A DNA stretch of 64,000 nt from Sinorhizobium saheli. Lineage in GTDB: Bacteria > Pseudomonadota > Alphaproteobacteria > Rhizobiales > Rhizobiaceae. The position numbers were made by a program, and so were the translations under genes. The notes under the pieces were generated by a model. The model did not search any database. It was not told where the DNA came from and worked only from the letters and a program-made list of their open reading frames with translations. The stretch covers positions 18,835 to 82,834 of the forward strand of contig NZ_LNQB01000058.1 of assembly GCF_001651875.1 (NCBI RefSeq), written 5' to 3'. This document shows, piece by piece, positions 48,505-59,693 of this stretch (position 1 is its first letter; each line of letters begins with the position of its first letter).

Positions 48505-50498
48505 CAGAAGGAACTCCCGAGCATCATCCATGTAACGAGCGCTGCGATGCCGATCAGCATGGCGAACGCGTAATGATAAAGGTAACCGGTCTGCAGCCGG
48601 ACGACGCGATCAGTCACGTCGAGAACGCGCGCGGCGACGCCGTTCGGACCGAAGCCGTCGATCACCCGGCCGTCACCCTCCTTCCAGAGGAAGGTGCCGA
48701 GGCGCTTGGCGGTACGGACGAACAGGAAGTCGTAGAGCTCGTCGAAATACCACTTGTTCAACAGGAACTGGTAGAGACCGTGATGCTGGCGAGCGAGATA
48801 TTTCGGCGTCTCGGGCGAGCGGATGTACATGTACCAGGCCGTGTAGAGACCGAGCGCCATCGCCACGAAGGGGCTCCACTTCACCCACAGCGGAACGTGA
48901 TGGTACGCCTCGAGGATCTCGTTCTCCGGAAGGGTGAACAGCGCACCCTGCCAGAATTCGGCATAGTCGTGGCCGAAGAAATGGTCGTGGAACAGGAAAC
49001 CCGCGACGAGCGCGCCGAGGGCGAGGATGTAGAGCGGCACCAGCATGACCTGGGGCGACTCATGCACATGATGCATGACGTCCGACGAAGCGCGCGGCTT
49101 TCCGTGGAAGGTCATGAAGGTCAGGCGCCAGGAATAGAAGCTGGTGAAGAGTGCGGCGATCACCAGCAGGCTGAAGGCGAAGCCGGAAACGATGCTATGA
49201 GACGCGAAGGTGGATTCGATGATCGCATCCTTCGAGAAGAAGCCCGCGGTGCCGATGACGGTGCCGGGAATGCCGACGCCGGTCAGCGCGATCGTGCCGA
49301 TGAACATCATCCAGTAGGTGACGGGGATATGCGTGCGCAGCCCACCCATGTAACGCATGTCCTGCTCGCCGTCGACGGCATGGATCACCGAACCGGCACC
49401 GAGGAACAGCAGCGCCTTGAAGAAGGCGTGCGTGAACAGGTGGAAGATGGCGGCGCCATAGGCGCCGACGCCGAGCGCCACGAACATGTAGCCGAGCTGC
49501 GAGCAGGTCGAATAGGCGATGACGCGCTTGATGTCGTTCTGCACGAGGCCGACGGTCGCGGCGAAGAAGGCGGTGATGGCGCCGATCAGGGTGACGACGG
49601 TCAGCGCGTCCGGCGAAAGTTCGAAGAGCGGCGACATGCGGGCGACGAGGAAGACGCCGGCGGTGACCATGGTCGCCGCATGGATGAGCGCCGAGACAGG
49701 GGTCGGGCCTTCCATGGCGTCCGGCAGCCAGGTGTGCAGCAGGAACTGTGCCGACTTGCCCATCGCGCCCATGAAGAGCAGCAGGCAGGCGGCCGTCAGC
49801 GCATGCGCCTTGTCGAGTTGCATGCCGAAGAGATTGATGACTGCTTCCCCGCCCCCGGCGCCCTCGGCCGGCAGATAGCCCTGCGCGGCGGCGAAGATGG
49901 TCTCGAAATTGACCGAACCGAAGAGCACGAAAACGCTGAAAATGCCGAGGGCGAAGCCGAAGTCACCGACGCGGTTGACGATGAAGGCCTTGATCGCCGC
50001 GGCATTGGCCGAGGGCTTCTTGTACCAGAAGCCGATCAGCAGATAGGAGGCGAGACCGACGCCTTCCCAGCCGAAGAACATCTGCAGCAGGTTGTCGGCC
50101 GTCACGAGCATCAGCATCGCGAAGGTGAAGAGCGAAAGATAGGCGAAGAAGCGCGGACGGTGCGGATCGTGGTGCATGTATCCGATCGAATAGATATGCA
50201 CCAGCGTCGAGACCGTGTTGACGACGACGAACATCACCGCGGTCAGCGTATCGACGCGCAGGGCCCACGCGACATCGAAGCCGCCGGATTGGATCCAGCG
50301 CAGGACCGAAACCGTGATCATCTCCTCTTCACCGAGGGCGATGTCGAAGAACACGAACCAGGAGAGCGCCAGCGCGACGAGCATCAGTCCGCTGGTCACA
50401 TATTCGGATGCCTTGGCACCGATCTGAGTGCCGAGGAGACCGGCGATCAGGAAGCCGATCAGAGGCAGAAAGACGATAGCCTTGATGATGGTGTCCAT
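48504..50498 (-). CDS. nuoL: NADH-quinone oxidoreductase subunit L
   Basis: A 664-residue subunit with 16 or so helices, the most distal antiporter-like unit, which has a long lateral helix at the C-terminal part. Signature blocks are [68 protein letters not shown] and [22 protein letters not shown]. It starts 7 bases after the nuoK stop. Confidence 0.97.
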   Translation of the reverse strand: MDTIIKAIVFLPLIGFLIAGLLGTQIGAKASEYVTSGLMLVALALSWFVFFDIALGEEEMITVSVLRWIQSGGFDVAWALRVDTLTAVMFVVVNTVSTLVHIYSIGYMHHDPHRPRFFAYLSLFTFAMLMLVTADNLLQMFFGWEGVGLASYLLIGFWYKKPSANAAAIKAFIVNRVGDFGFALGIFSVFVLFGSVNFETIFAAAQGYLPAEGAGGGEAVINLFGMQLDKAHALTAACLLLFMGAMGKSAQFLLHTWLPDAMEGPTPVSALIHAATMVTAGVFLVARMSPLFELSPDALTVVTLIGAITAFFAATVGLVQNDIKRVIAYSTCSQLGYMFVALGVGAYGAAIFHLFTHAFFKALLFLGAGSVIHAVDGEQDMRYMGGLRTHIPVTYWMMFIGTIALTGVGIPGTVIGTAGFFSKDAIIESTFASHSIVSGFAFSLLVIAALFTSFYSWRLTFMTFHGKPRASSDVMHHVHESPQVMLVPLYILALGALVAGFLFHDHFFGHDYAEFWQGALFTLPENEILEAYHHVPLWVKWSPFVAMALGLYTAWYMYIRSPETPKYLARQHHGLYQFLLNKWYFDELYDFLFVRTAKRLGTFLWKEGDGRVIDGFGPNGVAARVLDVTDRVVRLQTGYLYHYAFAMLIGIAALVTWMMLGSSF

Positions 50499-50505
50499 AG
50501 CCCTG

Positions 50506-50814
50506 TCAGCCCTTCATCGTGTTGATGTCTTCGACGTCGATCGAGCCGCGGTTGCGATAGAAGACGACGAGAATTGCAAGTCCGATGGCCGCTTCTGCGG
50601 CCGCGACGGTCAGGATGAACAGCGCGAAGACCTGACCGGTGATGTCGTTCAGGAATGCCGAGAAGGCTACCATGTTGATGTTGACGGCGAGCAGGATCAG
50701 CTCGACCGACATCAGGATGATGATGACGTTCTTCCGGTTGAGGAAGATGCCGAAGACGCCGAGCGTGAACAGGATGGCGCTGACGGTCAGATAGTGGGAA
50801 ATTCCGATTTCCAT
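50506..50814 (-). CDS. nuoK: NADH-quinone oxidoreductase subunit K
   Basis: A 102-residue, three-helix subunit. It contains the two membrane glutamates required for pumping, in [13 protein letters not shown] (Glu about 36) and [18 protein letters not shown] (Glu about 72). It is placed between nuoJ and nuoL, and ends [13 protein letters not shown] 50814 follows the nuoJ stop by 28 bases. Confidence 0.97.
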   Translation of the reverse strand: MEIGISHYLTVSAILFTLGVFGIFLNRKNVIIILMSVELILLAVNINMVAFSAFLNDITGQVFALFILTVAAAEAAIGLAILVVFYRNRGSIDVEDINTMKG

Positions 50815-50842
50815 GAGTGTGGTCCTCGACCTCGCGTCCCGG

Positions 50843-51457
50843 TTAGATGCCCTGCCCCGGCTTGACCGTGACCACCTCGACGGCGTTCTCGGGCGTGCGG
50901 GCGACCTGGCGCGGAATGCTCTGGCGCTTGATGTTCTGACGGTGACGCAGGGTGAGCACGATGGCGCCGATCATGGCGACGAGCAGCACCAGCCCCGCGA
51001 TCTGGAAGAAATAGACATAGTGGGTGTAGAGGACGTCGCCGAGCGCGGCGGTATTGGTCCGCTCGCTGACCGCCGGGATCGGCATCGAGATCGCCTTTGC
51101 AATCTCCGGCGAGAAGGTCGCGCCACCGACGACGATGATGAGCTCGGCCGCGAGGATCAACCCGATCAGCGCGCCAACCGGCGCATATTCGAGAACGCCC
51201 GCACGAAGCTCGGCGAAATCGATGTCGAGCATCATCACCACGAAGAGGAAGAGAACGGCCACCGCGCCGACATAGACCACCAGCAGGATCATCGCCAGGA
51301 ACTCGGCACCGGTCAGGAGGAAAAGCCCTGCCGCATTGACGAAGGTCAGGATCAGGAACAGAACCGAATAGACCGGATTCTTGGCCGCGATGACCATGAA
51401 TGCCGACGCCACCGCGATGAAGGCGAAGAGATAGAAAAAAAGAACCTGCAGACCCAT
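50843..51457 (-). CDS. nuoJ: NADH-quinone oxidoreductase subunit J
   Basis: A 204-residue, five-helix subunit. The third helix with the pi-bulge region reads [29 protein letters not shown], the best conserved part of NuoJ. It ends in a soluble tail, [22 protein letters not shown] 51457 is selected; the upstream frame (35 codons to 51562) has no similarity. A 141-base gap to nuoI contains no gene. Confidence 0.96.
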   Translation of the reverse strand: MGLQVLFFYLFAFIAVASAFMVIAAKNPVYSVLFLILTFVNAAGLFLLTGAEFLAMILLVVYVGAVAVLFLFVVMMLDIDFAELRAGVLEYAPVGALIGLILAAELIIVVGGATFSPEIAKAISMPIPAVSERTNTAALGDVLYTHYVYFFQIAGLVLLVAMIGAIVLTLRHRQNIKRQSIPRQVARTPENAVEVVTVKPGQGI

Positions 51458-51598
51458 GATCGGTGCCTTTTTCGTCTTGCTCGGCGTGAAGGCCCGGCCC
51501 CCACTCCATGAGGCAAAGCCGGACGTCCGTCCGGCCGATGCCCAAACCCGTTTTGCATGCACCGCCTTGCGGCACGATGCTGCGTTCTTGCGGATGGC

Positions 51599-52093
51599 TC
51601 AGCGGTAGGGCGAGTCCATCGCAATGTTGCGCGCGATCTCCCGCTCCCAGCGGTCACCGTTGGCGAGCAGCTTCTCCTTGTCGTAGTAAAGCTCTTCGCG
51701 CGTTTCGGTGGCGAATTCGAAATTCGGCCCTTCGACGATGGCGTCGACCGGACAGGCTTCCTGGCAGAAACCGCAATAGATGCACTTCACCATGTCGATG
51801 TCGTAGCGCACGGTGCGGCGGGTGCCGTCGTTGCGGCGCGGGCCGGCCTCGATGGTGATGGCCTGGGCAGGACAGATCGCCTCGCAGAGCTTGCAGGCGA
51901 TGCAGCGTTCTTCACCGTTCGGATAACGGCGCAGCGCATGCTCGCCGCGGAAGCGCGGGCTGACCGGCCCCTTCTCGAAGGGATAGTTCACCGTCGCCTT
52001 CGGCTTGAAGAAGTAGCGCATCGACAGAAAGAAAGCGCCGATGAATTCCTTGAGGAACAGCGAGCTGACGGCTTGCGAAAGACCGGCCATCAT
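51599..52093 (-). CDS. nuoI: NADH-quinone oxidoreductase subunit I
   Basis: A 164-residue ferredoxin-like subunit carrying two [4Fe-4S] clusters (N6a, N6b): [19 protein letters not shown] and [19 protein letters not shown]. The N-terminal helix ([17 protein letters not shown]) anchors it to the membrane arm. It starts with two ATGs (52093 and 52090). It transfers electrons from NuoG towards NuoB. Confidence 0.97.
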   Translation of the reverse strand: MMAGLSQAVSSLFLKEFIGAFFLSMRYFFKPKATVNYPFEKGPVSPRFRGEHALRRYPNGEERCIACKLCEAICPAQAITIEAGPRRNDGTRRTVRYDIDMVKCIYCGFCQEACPVDAIVEGPNFEFATETREELYYDKEKLLANGDRWEREIARNIAMDSPYR

Positions 52094-52154
52094 TAACCTC
52101 CAAACTTGCCGGCCCGGGAGAAGCCGGCGGTATGCAGCGAAGCGTGAGCGGCCA

Positions 52155-53198
52155 TCATGCCCAGCCCATCAGCTTCAGAACGAATGCGACGATGACGACC
52201 ATCGCCAGCGACAGCGGCAGGAAGACCTTCCAGCCGAGACGCATCAGCTGGTCGTAGCGGTAGCGCGGCACGAAAGCCTTCACCATCGCGAACATGAAGA
52301 ACACGAACGAGGCCTTGAGCACGAACCAGACGATGCCGGGCACCCAGTTCAAGAGCCAGATATCCACCGGAGGCAGCCAGCCGCCCATGAAGAGGATGGT
52401 CGTCAAGGCGCACATCAGGCAGATCGCCGCGTATTCGCCGAGCATGAACATCATGTACGGAGTCGAGCCGTACTCGACCATGAAGCCGGCGACGAGTTCG
52501 GACTCCGCTTCCGGCAGGTCGAAAGGCGGACGGTTCGTCTCGGCGAGCGCCGAGATGAAGAACACGATGAACATCGGGAAGAGCGACAGCCAATGCCAGT
52601 CGAGGAAAGAGGCCGGCAGGCCGAGCATCGTTCCGAGGCCGTCGGATTGCGCATTGACGATGTCGGTCAGGTTCAAGGAGCCGACGCAGAGCAGCACGGT
52701 GACGATGACGAAGCCGATCGAGACTTCATAGGAGACCATCTGCGCGGCGGAGCGCAGCGCGCCGAGGAACGGATATTTCGAGTTCGACGCCCAGCCGCCC
52801 ATGATGATGCCATAAACCTCGAGAGAAGATATGGCGAAGACGAAGAGGATGCCGACATTGATGTTCGCGATCACCCAGCCCGCATTGAGCGGGATGACCG
52901 CCCAGGCCGCGAGCGCCAGCGTCACCGAGACGAGCGGCGCGAGCAGGAAGATCGTCTTGTTGGCGCCGGCCGGGATGACCGGCTCCTTGAAGACGAATTT
53001 CAGAAGATCGGCGAAGGACTGGAAAAGTCCCCAGGGCCCCACCACGTTAGGACCGCGGCGAAGCTGCACGGCGGCCCAGATCTTTCGGTCGGCGAGCAGG
53101 ATGTAGGCGATGAAGACCAGCAGCGCGACCAGAAGCAGCAGCGACTGGCCGATGATGATGGCCGTGGGCCAGACGTAGCTCGAAATGAAAGCGTCCAT
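52155..53198 (-). CDS. nuoH: NADH-quinone oxidoreductase subunit H
   Basis: A 347-residue, eight-helix subunit at the quinone-site end of the membrane arm. Conserved loops are [25 protein letters not shown] (about residues 33-57), [26 protein letters not shown] and [21 protein letters not shown]. It starts 21 bases after the nuoG stop. Confidence 0.97.
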   Translation of the reverse strand: MDAFISSYVWPTAIIIGQSLLLLVALLVFIAYILLADRKIWAAVQLRRGPNVVGPWGLFQSFADLLKFVFKEPVIPAGANKTIFLLAPLVSVTLALAAWAVIPLNAGWVIANINVGILFVFAISSLEVYGIIMGGWASNSKYPFLGALRSAAQMVSYEVSIGFVIVTVLLCVGSLNLTDIVNAQSDGLGTMLGLPASFLDWHWLSLFPMFIVFFISALAETNRPPFDLPEAESELVAGFMVEYGSTPYMMFMLGEYAAICLMCALTTILFMGGWLPPVDIWLLNWVPGIVWFVLKASFVFFMFAMVKAFVPRYRYDQLMRLGWKVFLPLSLAMVVIVAFVLKLMGWA

Positions 53199-53218
53199 GA
53201 TGCTCTATTCCCTCGCGC

Positions 53219-55297
53219 TCATTCCGCGGCAGCTTTGAAATTGTTGCGCGCCAAGGCCGAGCATTCGGCCATGACGGCGGATGCGCGCGCTATCGGGTTC
53301 GTCAAATAGAAGTCTTTGACCGGAGACGCAAACGCGGATTTCGCCATCGCACCGGCTTTTTGTGCCAGTGCGGCAATTTCGTCGCTGCGGCCGGCGGCGA
53401 TCACGTCGACTTCGGCGAAATGCGGATGGGCGGCGTAGAGCCTTGCGCGCAGTTCACCAAGCGAATCGAAGGGCAGCTTCTTGCCGAGCACGTCGGAAAG
53501 CGCGCGGATGATCGCCCAGTCCTCGCGGGCTTCGCCCGGTGCGAAGTTGGCGCGGGTGCCGATCTGCACGCGGCCTTCCGTGTTCACCCAGGTGCCGGAC
53601 TTTTCCGTGTAGGTCGCGCCGGGCAGGATGACATCGGCCGCATGGGCGCCGTTGTCGCCGTGCGAGCCGATATAGACGGTAAAGCCCTTCCTCGCGGAAA
53701 GATCGATCTCGTCGGCGCCGAGCAGGAAGAGCACATCCATGGCGCCGACCATTTCGGCCGCCGACCTGCCGCCCTCTCCGGGCACGAAGCCGAGGTCGAG
53801 CCCGCCGACGCGGGCGGCCGCGGTATGGAGCACGGCAAAGCCGTTCCACTCGGTCGTGACCGCACCGACGGCCACCGCGAGCTTTGCGGCATTGGCGAGA
53901 ACGGCGGCACCGCCCTCCCCTGCGAGCGCACCCTGGCCGACGATGATCAGCGGGCGCACCGCCTTCTTGAGCGTCGCGAAGAACTTGCCCTTGCCCGAGA
54001 CGAGCTCGGCAAGGCTGTCGGTACCGGCGCCGAGATACTCATATTCGTAGCGCAGTTCGCCCTGCTCGCCGATGACGGCGATCGGGAAATTGCCCATGCG
54101 ATAGCGCTTGCGGATGCGCGCATTGAGCACCGAGGCCTCGAAACGCGGGTTGGAGCCGATGACGAGGAGCGCGTCGGCGCTTTCGATGCCCTGGATCGTC
54201 GGATTGAAGATGTAGCTTGCGCGCCCGAGCGACGGGTCGAGGGCGGCACCATCCTGCCGGCAATCGAGGTTCTGCGAGCCGAGCGAGGAGACGAGCTCCT
54301 TCAGCGCGTACATTTCCTCGACGGCGGCGAGATCACCGGCGATCGCGCCGATCCTGTCGCCGGAGGTCGCGGCGACCGCCGCCTTGATTGCCTGGAACGC
54401 CTCGCTCCAGCTTGCCGGCTGCAGGCGGCCGTCCTTCTTGACATAGGGACGGTCGAGCCGCTGCGTCTTCAGGCCATCCCAGATGAAGCGGGTCTTGTCG
54501 GAGATCCACTCCTCGTTGATGTCCTCGTTGACGCGCGGCATGATGCGCATCACCTCGCGGCCGCGCGTGTCGACGCGGATCGCGGAGCCGAGCGCATCCA
54601 TGACGTCGATCGATTCCGTCTTGTTCAGTTCCCACGGACGCGCGGTGAAGGCGAAAGGCTTCGAGGTCAGCGCGCCGACCGGGCAGAGATCGACGACGTT
54701 GCCCTGCAGCTCCGAGGTCATCGCCTGCTCGAGATAGGTGGTGATCTCCGCGTCCTCGCCGCGGCCGATCAGGCCGAGTTCGGCGATGCCGGCGACTTCC
54801 GTCGTGAAGCGGACGCAGCGGGTGCAGTGGATGCAGCGGTTCATCACCGTCTTGACGAGCGGACCGATGTACTTGTCCTCGACCGCACGCTTGTTTTCCT
54901 GATAGCGCGACGTGTCGATGCCGAAGGCCATCGCCTGGTCCTGCAGGTCGCACTCGCCGCCCTGGTCGCAGATCGGGCAATCGAGCGGGTGGTTGATCAG
55001 CAGGAATTCCATGACGCCTTCACGCGCCTTCTTGACCATCGGCGTGGTCGTGAAGATTTCCGGCGCTTCGCCGTTCGGGCCCGGACGCAGGTCGCGCACG
55101 CCCATGGCGCAGGAGGCGGCCGGCTTCGGCGGGCCGCCCTTCACCTCGATCAGACACATGCGGCAGTTGCCGGCAACCGAAAGCCGCTCATGGAAACAGA
55201 AGCGCGGAACCTCGGCGCCGGCCTCCTCGCATGCCTGAAGCAGCGTGAAATGATCCGGGACCTCGATCTCTTTTCCGTCGACTTTCAGCTTTGCCAT
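53219..55297 (-). CDS. nuoG: NADH-quinone oxidoreductase subunit G
   Basis: A 692-residue subunit. The N-terminal [2Fe-2S] domain has PRFCFHERLSVAGNCRMCLIEV, the His/Cys cluster has CPICDQGGECDLQDQAM and the [4Fe-4S] N5 region CIHCTRCVRFTTEVAG. A molybdopterin-oxidoreductase-like domain follows that has no cofactor function. ATG 55297 gives the family start MAKLKVDGKEIEVPD; TTG 55309 is the upstream alternative. A 100-base gap separates it from the HhH protein gene. Confidence 0.96.
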   Translation of the reverse strand: MAKLKVDGKEIEVPDHFTLLQACEEAGAEVPRFCFHERLSVAGNCRMCLIEVKGGPPKPAASCAMGVRDLRPGPNGEAPEIFTTTPMVKKAREGVMEFLLINHPLDCPICDQGGECDLQDQAMAFGIDTSRYQENKRAVEDKYIGPLVKTVMNRCIHCTRCVRFTTEVAGIAELGLIGRGEDAEITTYLEQAMTSELQGNVVDLCPVGALTSKPFAFTARPWELNKTESIDVMDALGSAIRVDTRGREVMRIMPRVNEDINEEWISDKTRFIWDGLKTQRLDRPYVKKDGRLQPASWSEAFQAIKAAVAATSGDRIGAIAGDLAAVEEMYALKELVSSLGSQNLDCRQDGAALDPSLGRASYIFNPTIQGIESADALLVIGSNPRFEASVLNARIRKRYRMGNFPIAVIGEQGELRYEYEYLGAGTDSLAELVSGKGKFFATLKKAVRPLIIVGQGALAGEGGAAVLANAAKLAVAVGAVTTEWNGFAVLHTAAARVGGLDLGFVPGEGGRSAAEMVGAMDVLFLLGADEIDLSARKGFTVYIGSHGDNGAHAADVILPGATYTEKSGTWVNTEGRVQIGTRANFAPGEAREDWAIIRALSDVLGKKLPFDSLGELRARLYAAHPHFAEVDVIAAGRSDEIAALAQKAGAMAKSAFASPVKDFYLTNPIARASAVMAECSALARNNFKAAAE

Positions 55298-55398
55298 CTT
55301 CGTACTCAATCCTGTCTTTCGTCCGCCTGCCTTTTCTGGCGGCGGACAATTCCGTCACGGCCTTGCCGCTTGCTGTGACGACCGGGCGGCCGTCACCG

Positions 55399-56031
55399 TC
55401 ATTTCTTCCGCGCTCCGTGAAGCGCCTTTGCCTGTCCGATCCAGTCGTCGCGCATGATCCGGCCGTCAAGGCCGAGCTCGCCGTCGAGCCGCGCCGCATC
55501 CGCCTCGCTCAGGGCAGCGATATCGGCGAAGCGGCGGAACCCTCTGCCGCGGAGCACCTGCTCGAGCTTCGGGCCGATGCCGGAAATGCGCTTGAGATCG
55601 TCGCCCGCACCGCCCCTCGGCCCCGAGGCGGCGGGCTTTCTCGCGGCGCGCGGCTTGCTCGCGGCCGGAGCGGGCGACGCTTCGGTAGCCTGCCGGGCGG
55701 CCGGCTGCGGCGCGACGGCCGGGGCAGGCTCCTTGATCCCGGCCGGCTCGGCTTCAAGCGGGGCGGCGCTTTTCTGCAGGGCGCTCGCGGCCCCCTGCAT
55801 CGCGCCGAACATGATGCCGGCGATGTGGCTCGACAGGCCGAAGCCGAGGGCCGTCGCCGCTGCGACCGCCGCCGTGGGCGGTGCGATCAGCGGATGCAGA
55901 CCCATCTTCGGCATGGTCCTCATCCATTCGGCCATGCCGAACGGATCGGCTGGATCAACACCGATGACCCCCGCGAACGGAATGGCTGGCGCCGCTTCCC
56001 TTCCCTGTCCGTCCCTGCGTGCCCCGGCCAT
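55399..56031 (-). CDS. Helix-hairpin-helix protein inserted in the nuo operon
   Basis: A 210-residue protein of unknown role. The N-terminus (FAGVIGVDPADPFGMAEWMRTMPKMG) is followed by an Ala-rich hydrophobic stretch (TAAVAAATALGFGLSSHIAGIMFG), a long Ala/Pro-rich linker, and a C-terminal HhH domain, DDLKRISGIGPKLEQVLRGRGFRRFADIAALSEADAARL, related to the C-terminal helical domain of some rhizobial NuoE/SH3-like proteins. It lies between nuoF (6-base gap) and nuoG on the same strand and is therefore co-expressed. This could be an accessory assembly protein; nothing proves DNA binding. Confidence 0.75.
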   Translation of the reverse strand: MAGARRDGQGREAAPAIPFAGVIGVDPADPFGMAEWMRTMPKMGLHPLIAPPTAAVAAATALGFGLSSHIAGIMFGAMQGAASALQKSAAPLEAEPAGIKEPAPAVAPQPAARQATEASPAPAASKPRAARKPAASGPRGGAGDDLKRISGIGPKLEQVLRGRGFRRFADIAALSEADAARLDGELGLDGRIMRDDWIGQAKALHGARKK

Positions 56032-56037
56032 CGCGCC

Positions 56038-57342
56038 TTACTCCGCTGCTTCCAAGACGGCGCCGTGCGGCGTCGCATTGCGCGTGTATTCGTCGATCCG
56101 CTTTTCCATTTCCGGACGGAAATGCTTGATCAGGCCCTGGATCGGCCAGGCGGCCGCGTCGCCGAGCGCGCAGATCGTGTGCCCCTCGACCTGCTTCGTC
56201 ACGTCGAAGAGCATGTCGATCTCGCGCTTCTGGGCGCGGCCCTGAACCATGCGCTCCATCACCCGCATCATCCAGCCGGTGCCTTCGCGGCACGGCGTGC
56301 ACTGGCCGCAGCTCTCGTGCTTGTAGAAGGCCGAAAGCCGCCAGATCGCCTTGATGATGTCGGTCGACTTGTCCATGACGATGACGGCGGCCGTTCCGAG
56401 GCCGGAGCCGAGCTCGCGCAGGCCGTCATAGTCCATGATCGCGTCCTTGATCTGCGCACCGGGCACGCAAGGCACGGACGAGCCGCCGGGGATGACGGCA
56501 AGCAGGTTGTCCCAGCCGCCGCGGATACCGCCGCAATGCTTGTCGATCAGCTCGTGGAACGGGATCGACATCGCGTCCTCGACCGTGCAGGGCCGGTTGA
56601 CGTGGCCGGAAACCGAATAGAGCTTGGTGCCGTGGTTGTTCGGGCGGCCGAAGCTCGTGTACCAGGCGGCGCCGCGGCGCAGGATGGTCGGCGTGACCGC
56701 GATCGATTCGACGTTGTTGACGGTGGTCGGGCAGCCATAGAGGCCCATGTTCGCCGGGAACGGCGGCTTCAGGCGCGGCTGACCCTTCTTGCCCTCAAGG
56801 CTTTCGAGCAGCGCCGTCTCCTCGCCGCAGATATAGGCGCCGGCGCCGTGATGGACGAAGACGTCGATGTCGTAGCCGAGCTTGTTGTTCTTGCCGAGCA
56901 GGCCGTATTCGTAGCACTCGTCGATCGCCGCCTGCAGCGCTTCGCGCTCGCGGATGAACTCACCGCGGACATAGATATAGGCGGTGTGCGCGCCCATGGC
57001 GAAGCTCGCGATGACGCAGCCCTCGATCAGCGTGTGCGGATCGTGGCGCATGATGTCGCGGTCCTTGCAGGTGCCGGGCTCCGACTCGTCGGCATTGACG
57101 ACGAGGTAGTGCGGGCGGCCATCGCTTTCCTTCGGCATGAAGGACCATTTGAGGCCCGTCGGGAAGCCGGCGCCGCCGCGGCCGCGCAGCCCCGAGGCCT
57201 TCACCTCGTTGATGATCCAGTCGCGGCCCTTTTCGAGGAGCTCCTTGGTGCCGTCCCAGTGGCCGCGTGCCATCGCGCCTCTGAGCGACTTGTCCTTGAG
57301 GCCGTAGATATTGGTAAAGATGCGATCTTCATCTCTCAGCAT
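56038..57342 (-). CDS. nuoF: NADH-quinone oxidoreductase subunit F
   Basis: A 434-residue subunit binding NADH, FMN and cluster N3. Glycine-rich [20 protein letters not shown] (about residues 51-70) binds [23 protein letters not shown] and [21 protein letters not shown] bind FMN, and [15 protein letters not shown] ligates the [4Fe-4S] cluster. It starts 12 bases after the nuoE stop. The C-terminus is of normal length. Confidence 0.97.
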   Translation of the reverse strand: MLRDEDRIFTNIYGLKDKSLRGAMARGHWDGTKELLEKGRDWIINEVKASGLRGRGGAGFPTGLKWSFMPKESDGRPHYLVVNADESEPGTCKDRDIMRHDPHTLIEGCVIASFAMGAHTAYIYVRGEFIREREALQAAIDECYEYGLLGKNNKLGYDIDVFVHHGAGAYICGEETALLESLEGKKGQPRLKPPFPANMGLYGCPTTVNNVESIAVTPTILRRGAAWYTSFGRPNNHGTKLYSVSGHVNRPCTVEDAMSIPFHELIDKHCGGIRGGWDNLLAVIPGGSSVPCVPGAQIKDAIMDYDGLRELGSGLGTAAVIVMDKSTDIIKAIWRLSAFYKHESCGQCTPCREGTGWMMRVMERMVQGRAQKREIDMLFDVTKQVEGHTICALGDAAAWPIQGLIKHFRPEMEKRIDEYTRNATPHGAVLEAAE

Positions 57343-57354
57343 GGGTTCACCTCT

Positions 57355-58185
57355 TTACCGCGGCTTCTTCGCAGGCTTGGACTTGTCGACCGTCTCGCCC
57401 TCGATCCTGGCGTTCCTGGCCGAGGCCTTCTTCGCCGTCGCCGGCGTCTTCAGGGTCGGATTGGTCACCTCCGCCGAGGTCTTCGGCTTCGCGGCGTTCG
57501 AGGGCGGCACGCTGACCGCCTTGTCGCCATCGCCCTTGCTTGCGCGGGCCGGCGCCTTCTTCGTTTCGGCCTCGTCCGGCGTCTGCAGGGTCGTCAGGCC
57601 GCCGACGGGGGCGGAATAGATGCGGTCGATCTGCGGACCCGGCTCGACGTCGGCGCCCTTGCCGGCGTCGAAGAGGTCGATGATCTCTTCAAGCCGCTCG
57701 GCCGTCAGATCCTCGAACGTGTCCTTGAAGATCATGACCATCGGCGCGTTGACGCAGGCGCCCTGACATTCGACCTCTTCCCAGGAGAGCGTGCCGCTTT
57801 CGTTCAGAGTGAAGGGCTCGGCGGCAATCTTGCTCTTGCAGACCTTGATCAGGTCTTCCGCGCCGCGCAGCATGCAGGGGGTGGTGCCGCAGACCTGCAC
57901 ATGCGCCCTGGAGCCGACCGGCTTCAGCTGGAATTGCGTATAGAAGGTCGCCACTTCGAGCACGCGGATATAGGGCATGCCCAGCATGTCGGCGACGGAT
58001 TCGATCGCCGCCTTCGTCACCCAGCCATCCTGTTCCTGGGCGCGCATCAGCAGGGGGATGACCGCCGACTGTTCGCGGCCCTTGGGGTACTTCTGGATCG
58101 TTGCCTTGGCCCAGGCGGCGTTTTCCCTGTTGAAGGCAAAGGTCGCTGGCTGGACAGTGTCTTCGGCTAGTCGACGAACGGACAT
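57355..58185 (-). CDS. nuoE: NADH-quinone oxidoreductase subunit E with extended C-terminal tail
   Basis: A 276-residue protein. Residues 1 to about 170 are a typical NuoE thioredoxin-like domain: the [2Fe-2S] cluster cysteines are in [13 protein letters not shown] and [13 protein letters not shown]. After about residue 195 comes a ~80-residue low-complexity tail rich in Lys, Ala, Pro and Thr ([45 protein letters not shown]). E. coli NuoE is 166 aa, so the tail is an addition; it is common in Rhizobiaceae. Its function is unknown. ATG 58185 is used; GTG 58197 is possible. Confidence 0.95.
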   Translation of the reverse strand: MSVRRLAEDTVQPATFAFNRENAAWAKATIQKYPKGREQSAVIPLLMRAQEQDGWVTKAAIESVADMLGMPYIRVLEVATFYTQFQLKPVGSRAHVQVCGTTPCMLRGAEDLIKVCKSKIAAEPFTLNESGTLSWEEVECQGACVNAPMVMIFKDTFEDLTAERLEEIIDLFDAGKGADVEPGPQIDRIYSAPVGGLTTLQTPDEAETKKAPARASKGDGDKAVSVPPSNAAKPKTSAEVTNPTLKTPATAKKASARNARIEGETVDKSKPAKKPR

Positions 58186-58201
58186 TCTAGTGGACACCCT
58201 A

Positions 58202-58447
58202 TCAGTTAATCGAACCGCACCGCGATTTCGTCAGCGAGACGAATTCGCAGGCATAGGCTGACTGGTCTTTCTGCAAAAATACGATGTAGCGCGTGCCGTT
58301 GGCGACCGCCGCCTTGATCTCGTAACCCTTCGACAGGAGCGCCGACATGGCGCCGCCGGTGGACGCCTGGCTGTCGACGTCCTCCTGGGCGAAGGCCGCG
58401 GGAGCGAGCGCGAGAAATCCGAGAGCGGCGTACGGCGCCAGGCGCAT
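58202..58447 (-). CDS. 81-aa exported protein in the nuo operon
   Basis: The ORF encodes [20 protein letters not shown], a strong signal peptide with likely cleavage before QEDVDS, then about 60 residues ending [18 protein letters not shown] with two Cys (67 and 77). Its ATG overlaps the nuoD stop (ATGA), and nuoE starts shortly after, so it is translated from the nuo message. A periplasmic role near complex I is inferred from context only. The sequence is of no known family to me. Confidence 0.75.
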   Translation of the reverse strand: MRLAPYAALGFLALAPAAFAQEDVDSQASTGGAMSALLSKGYEIKAAVANGTRYIVFLQKDQSAYACEFVSLTKSRCGSIN

Positions 58448-59637
58448 CAGCGGTCCACCTCGCCGAACACGATGTCGAGGGAGCCGAGCACCGCCGAGAC
58501 GTCGGCGAGCTGGTGTCCGCGACAGAGGAAGTCCATGGCCTGGAGATGGGCATAGCCCGGCGCACGGATCTTGCAGCGATACGGCTTGTTGGTGCCGTCG
58601 GAGACGAGATAAACGCCGAACTCGCCCTTGGGCGCCTCGACCGCGGCGTAGACCTCGCCGGCGGGCACGTGGTAGCCCTCGGTATAGAGCTTGAAGTGGT
58701 GAATCAGCGCCTCCATCGAGCGCTTCATCTCGCCGCGCTTCGGCGGAACGATCTTGCCGTCGAGGGAGGAGATCGGCCCGACCTTCGCGTCGCCCAGCAG
58801 GCGATCCACGCACTGGCGCATGATCCGGGCCGATTGGCGCATCTCGATCATGCGGATGAGGTAGCGGTCGTAGCAGTCGCCGTTCTTGCCGATCGGGATG
58901 TCGAATTCCATGTCCGAATAGCATTCGTAGGGCTGCGCACGCCGCAGGTCCCAGGCGGCACCCGAGCCGCGCACCATGACGCCGGAGAAGCCCCAGGCCC
59001 AGGCATCCTCGAGGCTGACGACGCCGATATCGACGTTGCGCTGCTTGAAGATGCGGTTGCCGGTCAGAAGCTCGTCGATGTCGTCGACGGTCTTCAGGAA
59101 CGGATCGATCCAGTTGCCGATGTCCTCGACGAGCTGATGCGGCAGGTCCTGGTGCACGCCGCCCGGACGGAAATAGGCCGAGTGCATGCGGGCGCCGCTC
59201 GCCCGCTCGTAGAAGACCATGAGCTTCTCGCGCTCCTCGAAGCCCCAGAGCGGCGGCGTCAGCGCGCCGACGTCCATCGCCTGCGTCGTGACGTTGAGGA
59301 GATGCGACAGGATGCGGCCGATTTCCGAATAAAGCACGCGGATGAGCTGGCCGCGGATCGGCACTTCCGTGCCCGTCAACCTCTCGACGGCAAGCGCGAA
59401 GGCATGCTCCTGGTTCATCGGCGCGACATAGTCGAGCCGGTCGAAATAGGGCACGGCCTGCAGATAGGTCTTCGCCTCGATCAGCTTTTCGGTGCCGCGG
59501 TGCAGAAGGCCGATATGCGGATCGACGCGCTCGACGATTTCGCCGTCGAGCTCCAGCACCAGACGCAGAACGCCGTGCGCCGCCGGATGCTGCGGGCCGA
59601 AGTTGATGTTGAAGTTGCGGACGTTGTGTTCGGTCAT
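58447..59637 (-). CDS. nuoD: NADH-quinone oxidoreductase subunit D
   Basis: A 396-residue subunit forming the quinone-binding pocket with NuoB. It starts [20 protein letters not shown] (HPAAHG loop, with the quinone-site His), [27 protein letters not shown] and the conserved C-terminal [17 protein letters not shown]. Alphaproteobacterial NuoC and NuoD are separate genes, in contrast to the fused NuoCD of E. coli. It starts 56 bases after the nuoC stop. Confidence 0.97.
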   Translation of the reverse strand: MTEHNVRNFNINFGPQHPAAHGVLRLVLELDGEIVERVDPHIGLLHRGTEKLIEAKTYLQAVPYFDRLDYVAPMNQEHAFALAVERLTGTEVPIRGQLIRVLYSEIGRILSHLLNVTTQAMDVGALTPPLWGFEEREKLMVFYERASGARMHSAYFRPGGVHQDLPHQLVEDIGNWIDPFLKTVDDIDELLTGNRIFKQRNVDIGVVSLEDAWAWGFSGVMVRGSGAAWDLRRAQPYECYSDMEFDIPIGKNGDCYDRYLIRMIEMRQSARIMRQCVDRLLGDAKVGPISSLDGKIVPPKRGEMKRSMEALIHHFKLYTEGYHVPAGEVYAAVEAPKGEFGVYLVSDGTNKPYRCKIRAPGYAHLQAMDFLCRGHQLADVSAVLGSLDIVFGEVDR

Positions 59638-59693
59638 ACCGATTGCTCCAGGCCGGGCGGCATCCGCGTGGGATTGCCACGGGCCGACTTAAC

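Noticed and set aside
48573..50525. A 650-codon plus-strand frame opposite nuoL
   Set aside because: Composition (Glu/Asp/Arg/His/Gly) is that of reverse-read transmembrane coding sequence; nuoL is certain.
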